Source: Oreocharis arfaki
Taxonomy: Eukaryota; Chordata; Aves; Passeriformes; Paramythiidae
DNA length: 64,000 nt
NCBI GenBank assembly: GCA_013398015.1
Contig: VZRR01010829.1
Span: forward strand, 616,679 to 680,678
Reading direction: 5' to 3'
A program made the position numbers and the translations under genes. This document shows, in pieces, positions 38,201-50,200 of the stretch. The notes below the pieces were generated by a model. It was not told the DNA's origin. It was given only the letters and a program-made list of their open reading frames with translations, and did no database searches. Position 1 is the first letter of the stretch. The number at the start of each line of letters is the position of its first letter.

Positions 38201-41200
38201 TTGGGAGGCTCTTTACCTGTATTTATTGTTGACTTCCTTTACGACTAGAAAAGAGAGGGACTGAACATTGAGGGCCTGTTGATGTAATGCAGCATGCTGC
38301 TCCATCTTTCTCATACAGCAAAAAGTCAGGCTTCCAGGCCCCTTCAGGCCACCCTGGCACCAGCAGGCAATTTCAGAGCATCTTGGGCAGCCTTGGGAGA
38401 GCTCAGGCTTTCAGATAGATTTTTTTAGCAGAGCCATGCTGCTGCTGGGTTCCTATGTGAAGTGTTGATGTTCTTTCTAAGGAAGTTTGGCACCTTGATG
38501 TCCCTGTGGGTTTAGCATGATGCTGAAGAGCAGCATTAATATCTAAAGGGAGAATGGATCAAACACATAAAGCATTTGATGTGGGAGATACGCAGGCTGC
38601 ACAGTGGTCAGGAATACACTTGCCCAATTTCACTGGAACTCTGCATTCAGGTAGGACCACAGTACATGTGGGACTGCAGCTCACAGCTTGGCCATTTTAC
38701 AGCAAGTGCCCTCACCAAGGAGATGGTGCCTACCCTTGTCCCCTGCACCTTTGTTGGATCATTTGTTATTTGTTGATGTTATGGAGAAAGAAAATGCCTA
38801 GGTGGCCCAGGACCTGGGTGGTTTGGTCCTTCTAGGATGGAGTCTCACACTGCCCATGAAACAGCCAAAAGTAGTTAGAGCCATAACTCTGCTCTTCTAA
38901 TGGGAAGCAAAAATACCTCTTAAACTTAAGTGAAAGCTGAACTACTTCAATAAATCTGGTGCTGACTGATGAGCAGTATTGAAAATTCGTGCTATACAAT
39001 CTTGGATTTCACATTTTTCTAAGTAGCAGCTGAAGATAGATATTGATACTCAGTTTTCTTATGCCACAGTGGTACACATTATCAGCACAGTCTATTAGTC
39101 ACAGTTAATTCATGTATATTAATATCAATTTGTAAAGAAAAACCATTTGGTGCTGTAGTCCCTTCAAAATGATTAAAGTAATGATTTTGTTAAATAAACT
39201 AATCTGTCTGCTGCTACCTTCTATGCCTCTGTGCTGCTTCTAGGTGCATGTATGTCCTCCTCAGGGTATGATCAAAGCCCCTCATTTCCAGTACAACTGC
39301 CCTGTTACAGCTGCAAGCACGCACAGGTTAGGCTGTAACAGGCCTGTAAAGACACAAGTGCCAGAAGACATTTGTGGAAAAGGCTTTCCTAGCTCACCCC
39401 TCTCCTTCAAAGCTGGTGTGGGACTCAGGCCCTGTACACCAACATGCAGGAGGTCTCCAGTGTAACCAAACCCACTATGCTAAAGAAAAGAGGCAGAGCC
39501 ATGCAAGGTGTCTATAAGTCTCTGTAGTGTAGACACATATATGTCTAAACAATCTTCCTCTAGGTTTGTTTTCAGCTGTGTAGTAATAACTGTATGCAAA
39601 TCCTTGCCACTGATTTCCAGCTAATCCACATCTACAAAGAGAGCTGGATGAGATGTGTCCAGCAGAGTGAAACAGCCAGTTCGTGGGTCATGTTTGTTGT
39701 GTAGAGACATCTCTCAAATGGAAGTCATGAAAGACCAGTGGTTTTTAATCAAGTGTGCAGCAAATCATTACTGAAACGGACACCGAGCATATTTGCCCGT
39801 GGATTTTTCTAGGTTGGATACCCCAGTTTTGAGCCACTTTAGAGCACTAGGCACAATCAAAAACCAGGAAGCCCAGTTTTGTCTCCCTGGCAGTCTAGGA
39901 ACTAAGTGCAATAAAGGACAGGATGCCAGACACAGGAGCCATCTTTCAAGAAACAACTAGTTCTTGTTGCTTCCTGGGACAGTGCTCCACTGCTTTTCTT
40001 TCCTCATCTTAATTAAGAACTGCCTAGGGAGAGATGTCCCATTACAGCTGTTGGAAATTTTATTCAGAGTTGTTTGTTTTTCCATCATTTTACAAGGTAA
40101 GCAACAGCATAACCATCTGTCTGCTCTTTAAATAAAATGAAAGGGAAGAAAACCCTCTTCTCCACTCCCATATTTCAGTGCAGAGGAATGAGAACAGGCA
40201 GCTGGACACTGGAGACACCAGGGTTACAGTAAATGCTTTTTCTCCATCTTGCTGAGGTCATTTACAGTCTGCTGGCGAGGTTGGCTGAAAATCTGGCGTT
40301 GCAGGCTTCATCTTCTGCCTCTCCTGTCACTCTTCTTCACAGACCCACTCCTTTCTTTTTTTTCCATTTTATCTTTTGTGTCTCTTCTGTTCTGCAGGAG
40401 TAAGCTTGCTGATCCCAGCGGGAGCTGTTCCACAAGGGAGAGTCTATGAAATGTATCTGACAGTTCACAGGAAGGAGAACATGAGGTAAAAAACTGCCTT
40501 TATTTCCTCGTGCATTAGTAGAGGGGGAAAATGTAGTAGCTGAAGACCTGTGGTAATAATGCTTATGCAAAGCCTACTGCATTGAAGCCATTTGCTGACT
40601 TGGAGGTAAATGCAAGCAGAGGCAAGGATAAACTTCGCCACAAAACCAGCTCAGATGTTTGCTTTTCTAACCAAGAGTTGCACTCTGCAGCAAGCCCTCA
40701 GGCCAGGGCAATGCTGAATTGTAGAGGAGCAAGGAAATGTGCCAGCATGGGTTAGTGCAGCAGAGAAGTTGTGAAGTAACCTCTTGGTAAAGACCTGTGC
40801 TGCAAAGGAGAGGAGAGCAGAGGAGAAAGGTGTTAAATCAGCTCAGTGGAGGGACAGGTGCCTGAGCACCTGACTTGGAAAATCTCCTCTCCTGTTAGAG
40901 TGAAGGTGAATTTCTATTGTACCCTTCAGAGGCTTGGCTAGTCCATGCAGTGAAGAGGATGGAGCCAAAGCTTTTGGTGTCCTCCACCTCCTTGCTGCTT
41001 TGCCCCCAACACCGCACGCCGAGGGTACCCAGAGGCGATGCTGGAGTGATCGCTGTTGTTGTCTCCTCCTACCTGGATGTGTGGCCAACTCATATTCTAG
41101 CTCTTAATGTCTACTGGCATGTGATCTGGCAGCCCTGAAATTTAAAAAACTTGTTTACAAAAAGGCCAAGATACCATTTGGAGCCATTTAGAGAACCCTA

Positions 41201-44200
41201 ATGAAGAGAAAGGTGAGATCTTAGGCTGCAGAATGGACTCCTGTGCACAAAAGCAGAATGGAAAATGTGAAGCTAAGGCAGTCATTACATGGTACTTTGC
41301 CTCTTTCTCCTCCTCATAGCTAGATATGCTTTTTGGCTCAGCCTCTTAATAGTTTTTATTATGTGCTAAGCCGCAGCTGTTTATACACTGTGTGATATTG
41401 AACACTATTCTTTAGCTTGGTAGTCTTTCACCCAAGCTAAAATAATCTGCTTAAAGAAAAATTAAGTAATCCTTCCACCCACCCTTTTGCATACATTATT
41501 CATCAGCTGCTCTTTGAAAATAGCTAATTGCAGCTACAGATAAAAATGTCTCTGTTCATAACTAGTATTGATTATATTCCTATTACTTTTGGCTGTGTTT
41601 TAAAGGCGTTTACAAACAGTATTGAACAAAGACTCTTTCCTGAAGAAGGAAAAAAATCAGATGGCATCCCCTGTTACTCAGCTTGCCTCTAAATCTCCCT
41701 TTCTAAAATACCTAATTCTTTTAAAAAATATTTAATTTCTAGAAGGTGCTGTATGTGCAATTATTTTCTTTCCAGCCAGTTATGGAGGGAATCCCTGTTA
41801 CTTTATTCATGCAGCTATGAACAACTAGTGTCACATACATGTCTAATTTATTTTCTTCAAGGATCATAAAGCCGCCTCTGCGTGCTTTGTGATAGCTGTA
41901 ACTCAGCAAGTCACACAGAGGATTGAAGGATAGGTTAACCTGTGCTGGGAAAAGCATGGCTGGAGATGTGCTGCCTGCCAAACCGAGCAGGTATACCAAA
42001 GGACACCTGCAGAAGTAAACAGAATGGTGTGAATCCTCAGTTACAGTGAAGATTTTGGAAGTGATTTCTTTTCCTAGGAGAGGAGAGCAGAGCAGTCTGC
42101 CTTGGGGCAGCAGGGTTCATCATATTGTGGTGGTAGTCGCTTTCTGGGTGCACAGAGTCCAGCTGCTTATTTGATTTGTGGCTGTTTTTCAGAAAGCACA
42201 CCAGGCTCTTCATGCTCTTGGAAAGCAGCTTCTTCTGGCACATTTAAGGTGGAGCTCATTGGGTGTTGTCTAGATCACTCAGAACTGAATAGTCACTAAA
42301 AAGGGCTTAAACATCGCGAAGTGGAACCTCTTCCCCTGTTACCTGCCCCCTTTCCCCAGGTGTCAAGGAGCAGAAGGGGGTGGGTGGCACCCAGCTGTTG
42401 TGGTCTCCTGCTGCAGGACTGGTTACCAGACACTTCACTTCTGTAGCAGTGCTACAGCTCGGTCAAAGCTTCTTTATCTGACTGCATGGGCCACAGATGT
42501 TGCTTCATATAATTGGAGTCATATGGGTACCACAAGTTGCTGTGTGGAGTAATTATTTTTTAAATCAGCTACTGCACTCTTGCAGCACTCTAGCAGAGAG
42601 TGATAGTCCCCAGTAAGGACTAGCTGCAGACATTTGCTTTCATGGCCAGGCAGTAACTGCAGTGTGTTCAACAAACCCTGTGAGACCCTATATTTATTTT
42701 CATGAGCACTGTGCAAATGTGTATGGGTTGAAAAGTCCTGTTATGTGTTGGTGTTGTTTGGAAGGGGACACACAGGAAATTATAAAATGTGTGTTATAAT
42801 CGGAAATGAAGGCAAAATCTTGTCCTTGATACTACAACTACCACTGAGTCAAGACTGTGGTCTCCCCAGTGCTACCCTAATAGAACCAGAGCAGCAACAG
42901 AGAGGGTCACCACCACAGCTCACATACCTCCAGCAACTTAAGATCTAGCTCACACTTTGTTTGTAGAAATATGAAACTACTTCTGAACAGTCAAGCTGAA
43001 ACAGAAAATATGTTGTCTCTCAGACTCCTGCAAATTCCCCTTTTCCCTCCTTTGTTTTCGTAATACATTTCCCCAGTTAGTCTCTGAAAGTTGTAGTACA
43101 GAAATTTGAGAGACTTCACAACCCAGTAATATCACTCTTTGTGTTGCCTTGCAGATTGGTTAGGAGAGCTTTCAGACACAGTCTATTTACTCCATTTCAT
43201 ATCCATCAAAGCATGTGAGAGCAAGAAGGTCACCTGAAAAGCATTATCTTTCTGCAGTGAATTGGGGTTCTGATAGCTTGCAGTAAACACCACTTGGAGG
43301 CAGTTGTTTTCTCTAAGTGTGTCAGAGTACTCGTGGCACAGTGGGGTTTCTCTTTTACTGGACTGATACTCCAGGAGAGTGTTATTCCTGCTCCTGTCCT
43401 GCGATCTCACCCTCATTCTTCCTGTCATTTGGGGCAGGATGGATGGCAAACAACTCCCAGGCTCTGATCCCTGGCTGGTGCGTTGACCTCACGGAAAGAT
43501 CTAAGTGCTTTATGAAGCAGCTACAGTGAGGAAAGGGATATCTATGTATTTATGGGTGTGTGTTTGTNCCCTCTGAGAATATTTCACAGCTATCAGACAG
43601 GTTTCTGTCCTGAAGCTCAGTGTCTTTTTTAGTGGTGAGCAGATGCTCTCTCCCTTTGTCTGGAGAAGTGTCACCAACTTTGAGATTTGCAGGCAGGGGT
43701 CCCTTCTTGAGTAGTGGTTTCATCTGTAAAATCAGCACATTATGTTGGCCAGTACCTGGCAAGAGCCTGTTCCCATGAGCATCTGTGAGAGCCTGGGTCT
43801 TACAGATTAAGTAATTTATTTAATTAATCTGTAATTTAATCCTAAGGGTTAAATAGCATGAGTATAAACCTCCAACCTCCAGGACTTGCTTGACTGCCTC
43901 AGGATAAAAAACAAATCTTGCTGTGAGCTAAATTAGCGGAGCTGTGTTTCCTTCAGAAACATCTGGCAGTGGTCAGTGCTAGATAGGGTCTGGGTCTTGA
44001 TGGACCACTGGTTTTATCTTTTATGGCAGTTCCCGTGTCCCTGTGTGAAGCCCTGCTGAGCTCGCACAGCTTTAGGTGGAGCTACTCTTGCATACTCTAA
44101 TCAGAGGCAGGAGCGGCACAAAACAGATACAGCGCTGTGAAGGACACTCCTGTATAATCCGTCACACAGGAGGTGCTCCAAATGAGAGCGGAGGTCGCTG

Positions 44201-47200
44201 TGCCCACAAAACTTGACAGCCCTGAAGAACAGAGCAAACAACACTCCTGAAGGTCTTGATGGAAGACACACATAAATGTGCAAATTGCAAGTGAGCTACC
44301 TTAAAAGAGAAAAGGGTCAGGTAAGCCTTGCCAGGACTGGTATCAATGGCTTCATAATGTATGCATAGACTTTAATATAAAGTCAGGCATCTGATCACTG
44401 AGCGTGATCCAAGGAGCAGTGTTGCTTTTTTCACCAGTAAACCTTAAGCTTAGTGATGTGAAGTAAAAGAAATTGAAGTCTCCCACATTTCATTTCTCCA
44501 CCTTCCTTCTTTATCTCAGTTGCATAAACAAAATTACTTTGCAACTCCAGAAGACAATTTCATGAAGTGCCAGTCACTATAATTGAAAAATTCAACATGA
44601 AAAAGACCAGAGCATGAGCAAAACTGGAGGGCAAACTTTTCAGAATACTTTTCTTCTAAAGATAGACTGTCAGAGGAACCAGGGTCTGTCTAGAGTATTA
44701 AGTTTGAAACTTAAGAAAGAACACACATTAAAAAATAAAGCCCCAGCAATGGAAGGAGAAATAAAATATCTTCCCTCTAACTTCTGGCTAAGCTGTGTAG
44801 AAAGGTTGCCATCTGTTGCTATGCGATAGCCATTCCTCTCTCCCTGCTCCGTCCTGTGCTTCCTGAGCTGCTGTGATTGCCTGGAGCATGGTGGCAGGGA
44901 GCACAATGTAGTCCCACTGAGGAGCAGAGATTTATCTGGTTGTGCTCACATCTGCTGTCTGACAGCTACCCTAATGGATATGGTCTGGCTTATTACAGGG
45001 AGGTGGTTTCGAATGGGTAATCCCATTAAAAACACAAATTTGATTGTGAAGGGACCAGATAATGGTGAATAAAAGTTTGTTTGCTTTTAAATAAGTTGAC
45101 TGTTCTTTATAATCTCTGAGGGATGGGAAAACATCTAAAAATATCTGAAGACCTTTCAGTTACTCTTAGTGCCTTTTAATAGAAACGCTAAGCAGTGAGT
45201 TGAATTTGTCTCAGATCTTTTTAAAACAAAAACATCTCTCTGTTTTTGGAGACACACAGCTTTTCTAATGAGCACCCAGTCTTTTCTAATAAGTTGTCCC
45301 AAGACTGCTGCAAGTGAATCCCATATTGATGGGGCTTTTGTAGGGGGTTGGGTTTGGGGTTCTTTTTTGGATAACAGCCTAAAAGATGACCCACTGTTTT
45401 GGTGATGTCTGCTCATAGGTCTTTCTGGTTTAGAGGAGCTAACTTCCTGTCTCTACATGCTCCCCTGTGTCTCTGTTTGTGCTGCATCTCCCGCAATCTA
45501 CAACGAATAAATATCAATATTGGTCACAACACATGCTCCTCTAGGCTGGGATCCTGGCTTTGCTGGTGCTGCATCACCTGTTTCAGGAGAAGGAATAAAA
45601 TAATGAGTGACTACACAATAACTTGTCTTCAGGGGAATTTGTTGTTTACTAATTCCATGAATTAGTGTTGGTTTATGCTTTGAAGAAGAACGATTAATAT
45701 CCCTTGTATAGTCTATCTTGTCTACTGCATCTGTTTCTGTTCTCATTAGCTACAGTAAGGCATAATCTTTTTGTTTTAAAATGGAAATCGAAAACAGTGA
45801 GAAGCAAGAAAAGATTTGTCAAGAGATTTTTGTTCCTTTTTCCTGTCACTTGTCATTGGGTACCTCTCTGCTGCCTGTGCCATTGCGTTGTTTAGCCTCA
45901 TTCCTCTGGGTTTCAGGTGTTTATTTCTGAGATCTCATGGTGGTCCCTAAACACCTGGATGCCTGCAGTCATGTTAGAGCTGGAGAGGAGAGGGAATATC
46001 ACTGTGATGTGCTCTGACATGCCTTGTCCCACACAACGCCAGAAATCAGATTTTCTTTTTGTCACTGTGTCACGTTACATGTTGACTCCTGCTGTGTTGC
46101 AGCAAGCTCACCTGAAATCTTGTTCACTTTTATTGCTTTCTTTGTTACTAAATAACTCTTTGGAACTTGTTTTGCTCCAGCATCAGCTACTGTACAGGTA
46201 ATAGGGTTTTATTTCCTACTCATACTTTTACCTCTCTAGAATTTCAGCCTTGTTTTCTGGCTCTCACTGTTACTTGCAGTGATTCCTTATTAATTGTTAC
46301 CTATAAATTTAATGATTGTGTTTTCCACATTGTGAGTAGAAATCCTGGCCTCACAGTAGTCAGAGAGATGTTTAGCACAGACTTTAACAGAGCTGGGATT
46401 TCACCTCAGCAGTGATGGTGACCCAATTCGCTCCACTGGAGAACTTCTCTGCAACTCATTATATCTCAGTTTTTAAAGGTTTATCTGCATGAGGTGGATG
46501 TTAGGGAGTCACTAAGACCAGCAGGTGTTCAGTAATTTTGTGGTGCCAGTCTCTGATGTGTGCCTGGTTGGGAATTTAGGACTGTAAAGTCAAGCACCCC
46601 CACAAATGGTCCATTTTTATGCTCTTCACTAATCAGACTGTCCTGTATCATAAATACCCAGGTCAGGACCATGCATATCTCATCCACTTGGCAATAAATC
46701 TTCTAAGTCTGGTGACAAAGATGCTGTTTATGAACATGGGGAAAAAATACTAAGCCTTGATATTTTTAACATGTCCTTTGTATGTTTGTATCCCCCTCCC
46801 ATTTCAGTTGCTCACTGTGCAGTCTGCAACACATCCTGACTTGGTGTTCTGCATATTTTTGTATACTTGTGCTAATCAGCTATAAAATGTTGCTCTTCAT
46901 CAGAGTCCTAAAATCTGACAGTTAAAACGATTTTGGCATGAAGCAGTGGCTAAACTTAACTTTATTTGGAGACAACTTCAGACTGTATGATTTATCAGTA
47001 CCATATTATTTTAATGACCTTTTGGGTTTTTTTGACTGCATGCATCAGTGCTTGTCAACTTTAGCTCATTTTTCACCTCAAAGGCACCGTATTAATTTTT
47101 TTTAAGGCAATCATGATATAGTCACTCCTACATTCTTTCTGACTGCTTGTTTTGTAATTCAGTCAAAAAAATTTTGATCGCTTGTATTTTCTTTTCTTTT

Positions 47201-50200
47201 ATTTTTCATGGGTCAGTACTTTTAGATGCAGTTAGGTTAACTAGATGATTAAGTCTATAGCTGGTCATATCTGTCCACACAGATCTCTGAAAATATTGTA
47301 ATTTTGAGAGATCTTTCTCATAAGATACCATGTTTCCTGAAATTTCTTGAATTACACCATAGAAGAGTGTTCAAATATCCACCAATTTACAAGGCTGATG
47401 ACCATTAAAAACCACTGACATACTCTGAGTGTTTTTTAGGCTTCTTGTTGCATCTCATAAAAAAATAAAAAACAACAACTATGTAAATGAGTCAGAAAAA
47501 GAAGGAATGTTCTAGTGAAAAACTGTCAAATTATTTATTCAGTCTGGTCTTGCAAAGAAGTCATAGCCCACCTTCTTAATCTGGATCCAGAGATTCCCTG
47601 CAGTATGCAAGAGGAGCTGGACTAGGTAGTCCATCTGCTAGTGTTTCATTAATTTTGTGTACTGTTTGTTAGGCTAAAATAGCTGGCACAATACGTGATA
47701 GCTGTCCAGATTGTTATACTTTACATCTTTTTTGAAAGACATCTACATCGCAGCTGTTTGTTTCCAGCCCATGGATTTTCAGAAACAATTGTTAAGTCGT
47801 TTAGTAAACTCATCAGTTAATTTCCACAGATGCATATCATCTGGATTTACTGATTTGCATAGATTTAAATTTTTCAATGCCAGACCCTTTTTTTTCTCAA
47901 ATGTTACAAAATCCTCCACAACATTTGTAGCAACAGGGGATAATTTTCAAAACTGCCTTCATCCCATTTTGCGAAAGGATTTCTCAAAAGTTTGTCTTTC
48001 ATTTTCTGTGAGATTAATGGGAGAGGCAGGGAGAATTAAGGTGGGCAAAATTAGATTAATCAAATGGACATATATTTGCAATAGCCAGAATAGGCGTGAT
48101 AAATTTGGTGTCAAAATAGCTTCTGTCCTGATTTGACCTCCTTGAAAATGTTATGTCTAAGATTACCTGCTCTGCTCTGCATTGGTGGCCTCACCTTGAA
48201 TATTGTGTGCGTTTTTGGCTGCCACAATATAAGAAATATATAAAACTATGAGAGAACTAAAGGAGGGCCATAAAGATGGTGAAGGATCTTGAGGGGAAGC
48301 CATGTGAGGAGTGGCTGAGGTGACTTCATCTGTTCAGCCTGGAGGAGACCAAGGAAAGACCTCATTGCAGTCACAACTTCCTGTGAGGGGAAGAGGCGGG
48401 GCAGACACTGTTCTCGTCTCTGTGGTGACAGTGACAGGACCCAAGGGAATGGCCTGAAGTTGTGTCAGGGGAGGTTTAGGTTGGGTATCAGAAAAAGGTT
48501 GTTCACCCAAAGGGTATCTGGGCACTGAACAGGATTCCCCGGGGAAATGGTCACAGCACCTGCCTAGGAGAGCTCAAGAAGTGTTTGGACAATGCTCTCA
48601 GGCACATGGTGTGACTCTTGGGGATAATATTGTGCAGGGCCAGGAGCTGGACTCGGTGATCCTTGTGGGTCCCTTCCAACTGAGGATAGTCTACGATTCT
48701 GTGATTAGAGCTATTTTTTTTTTCTTTTGGTAAAGGCAAAGACTTGCAGAAAGAAACAGCAATTGTCTCAACTAATTTCTCTGAGACTGTTGCAGAATGA
48801 GTATATTTGTAAATGCAGCATGGGGTTGAACCCTTAGCCAGAGCAGAGCATGTGAGGTCCTATGGGCAGATCAGGATTTTAAGTGCAGATCACATTGAAC
48901 GCTTTTAATCTCCCACTTGCTGGTTTCTGGATCATGAATTTGTCCTCTATTATTTAGGGAGGCAGTTGATGAGGCACATTGAGCTGTATTTGTCATACAC
49001 CAGATGTCGGGATAGTTAAAGTCACTCATGCTTCCTCTCGTTCTCAGCTCCTCAGTGGTTGGTCTGGGACAGTTTGCACTTGCACACACATTCACACACA
49101 CACACATGCTCATTTTCAAGCTTCAGTGTATGTTGTGTATCCTAAATATTCATATGATTTCCCATAACACCCATTCCTAGTGACTGGCAGCAAGCACACT
49201 GAATAATACCTGTGTTTTTAGCTGAACAGCTCAGGGTAATCACTAGAAATATTGAGCTTTGCGAGTGTGTTTTACCCTTACACTATTCCTTACCTTCGCT
49301 TCATCCTTTCTCCCTCAGCTCCAGTGACTCCCTGCAGGCATATTTGCAATAGCCATTCTAGGGGATCTGAATGCCTTTTAAGTAAAATGGAGTGTCAGTG
49401 GGTTTGGTGATGGCTCAGAACTCAAACTGCACATCTCAGATGTGCTGTGTGCCACTTTCAGTCATGCTTATTAGTGCATATTAGTTCAGTGTCTCCCTCT
49501 CTTCAGTTTTCTCTGTCCTGACAGTAAATAATCCTCACAAGTGGTGCCTACAAGAGCCACCATTCATTTCTGTGTGTTACTGAACAACTGCCAAATGCAG
49601 CAGTGACCGCATTCTGGCAGTGGGTGAAACGAAGCCTCTGCATGCCATCTGCAAGGATCCTTCAGAGTGGAGAGTGCTCAGCAAATGTGGCCTATAATTT
49701 GCTGACGCCTAAACCTGCATTTTGACACATGAGAGTTATTTGGCACAAAAATGAACCAAAAAAAGGAAATAAAAATGGATTTGGAAAAAATAAAGGAAAA
49801 ACCAAATTCACCTATTTTGCTTGCACAATCATTTTATTTTAAGATAAGGAGTTTTTATTTTTACACACCCGAAAGAACCTTTCTGTCTTTTTCAACTCTT
49901 TTAATGTGTCCGTCTTTCTTTCTCCTCGTCAGGCCACCTGTGGAAGACAGCCAAACCCTGCTGACACCGGTGGTGAGCTGTGGCCCACCAGGAGCCCTGC
50001 TAACTCGGCCCGTCATTTTAACCATGCACCACTGCGCAGAGCCAAACACAGAGGACTGGCAGATCCAGCTGAAGCACCAAGCTGCCCAGGGACCGTGGGA
50101 GGTGAGGCTCCAGAGCTCCAGCCCGTGTGCTGACTGCATGCAGGACTCACTGCTGGTCCTTTACTTGCCTTTCTGAACCTGGATGCCTGTATTTCGGGTT

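Larger units (their letters stand above)
40486..49932 (+). other. UNC5C: UNC5C intron 10
   Basis: A 9.4 kb intron. It carries a CR1 fragment at about 48165-48706, inverted repeats at 41411-41441 and 43800-43834, an interrupted CA repeat at 49082-49106, and a single unresolved base N at 43568. No exon was recognised. Its 3' end is T-rich and runs TTTCTTTCTCCTCGTCAG. Confidence 0.85.

Noticed and set aside
47580..47650. GAGGAGCTGGACTAGGTAGT resembling the CR1 end region
   Set aside because: No ATTCTGTG tail and no upstream CR1 boxes; could be chance or a very old fragment.
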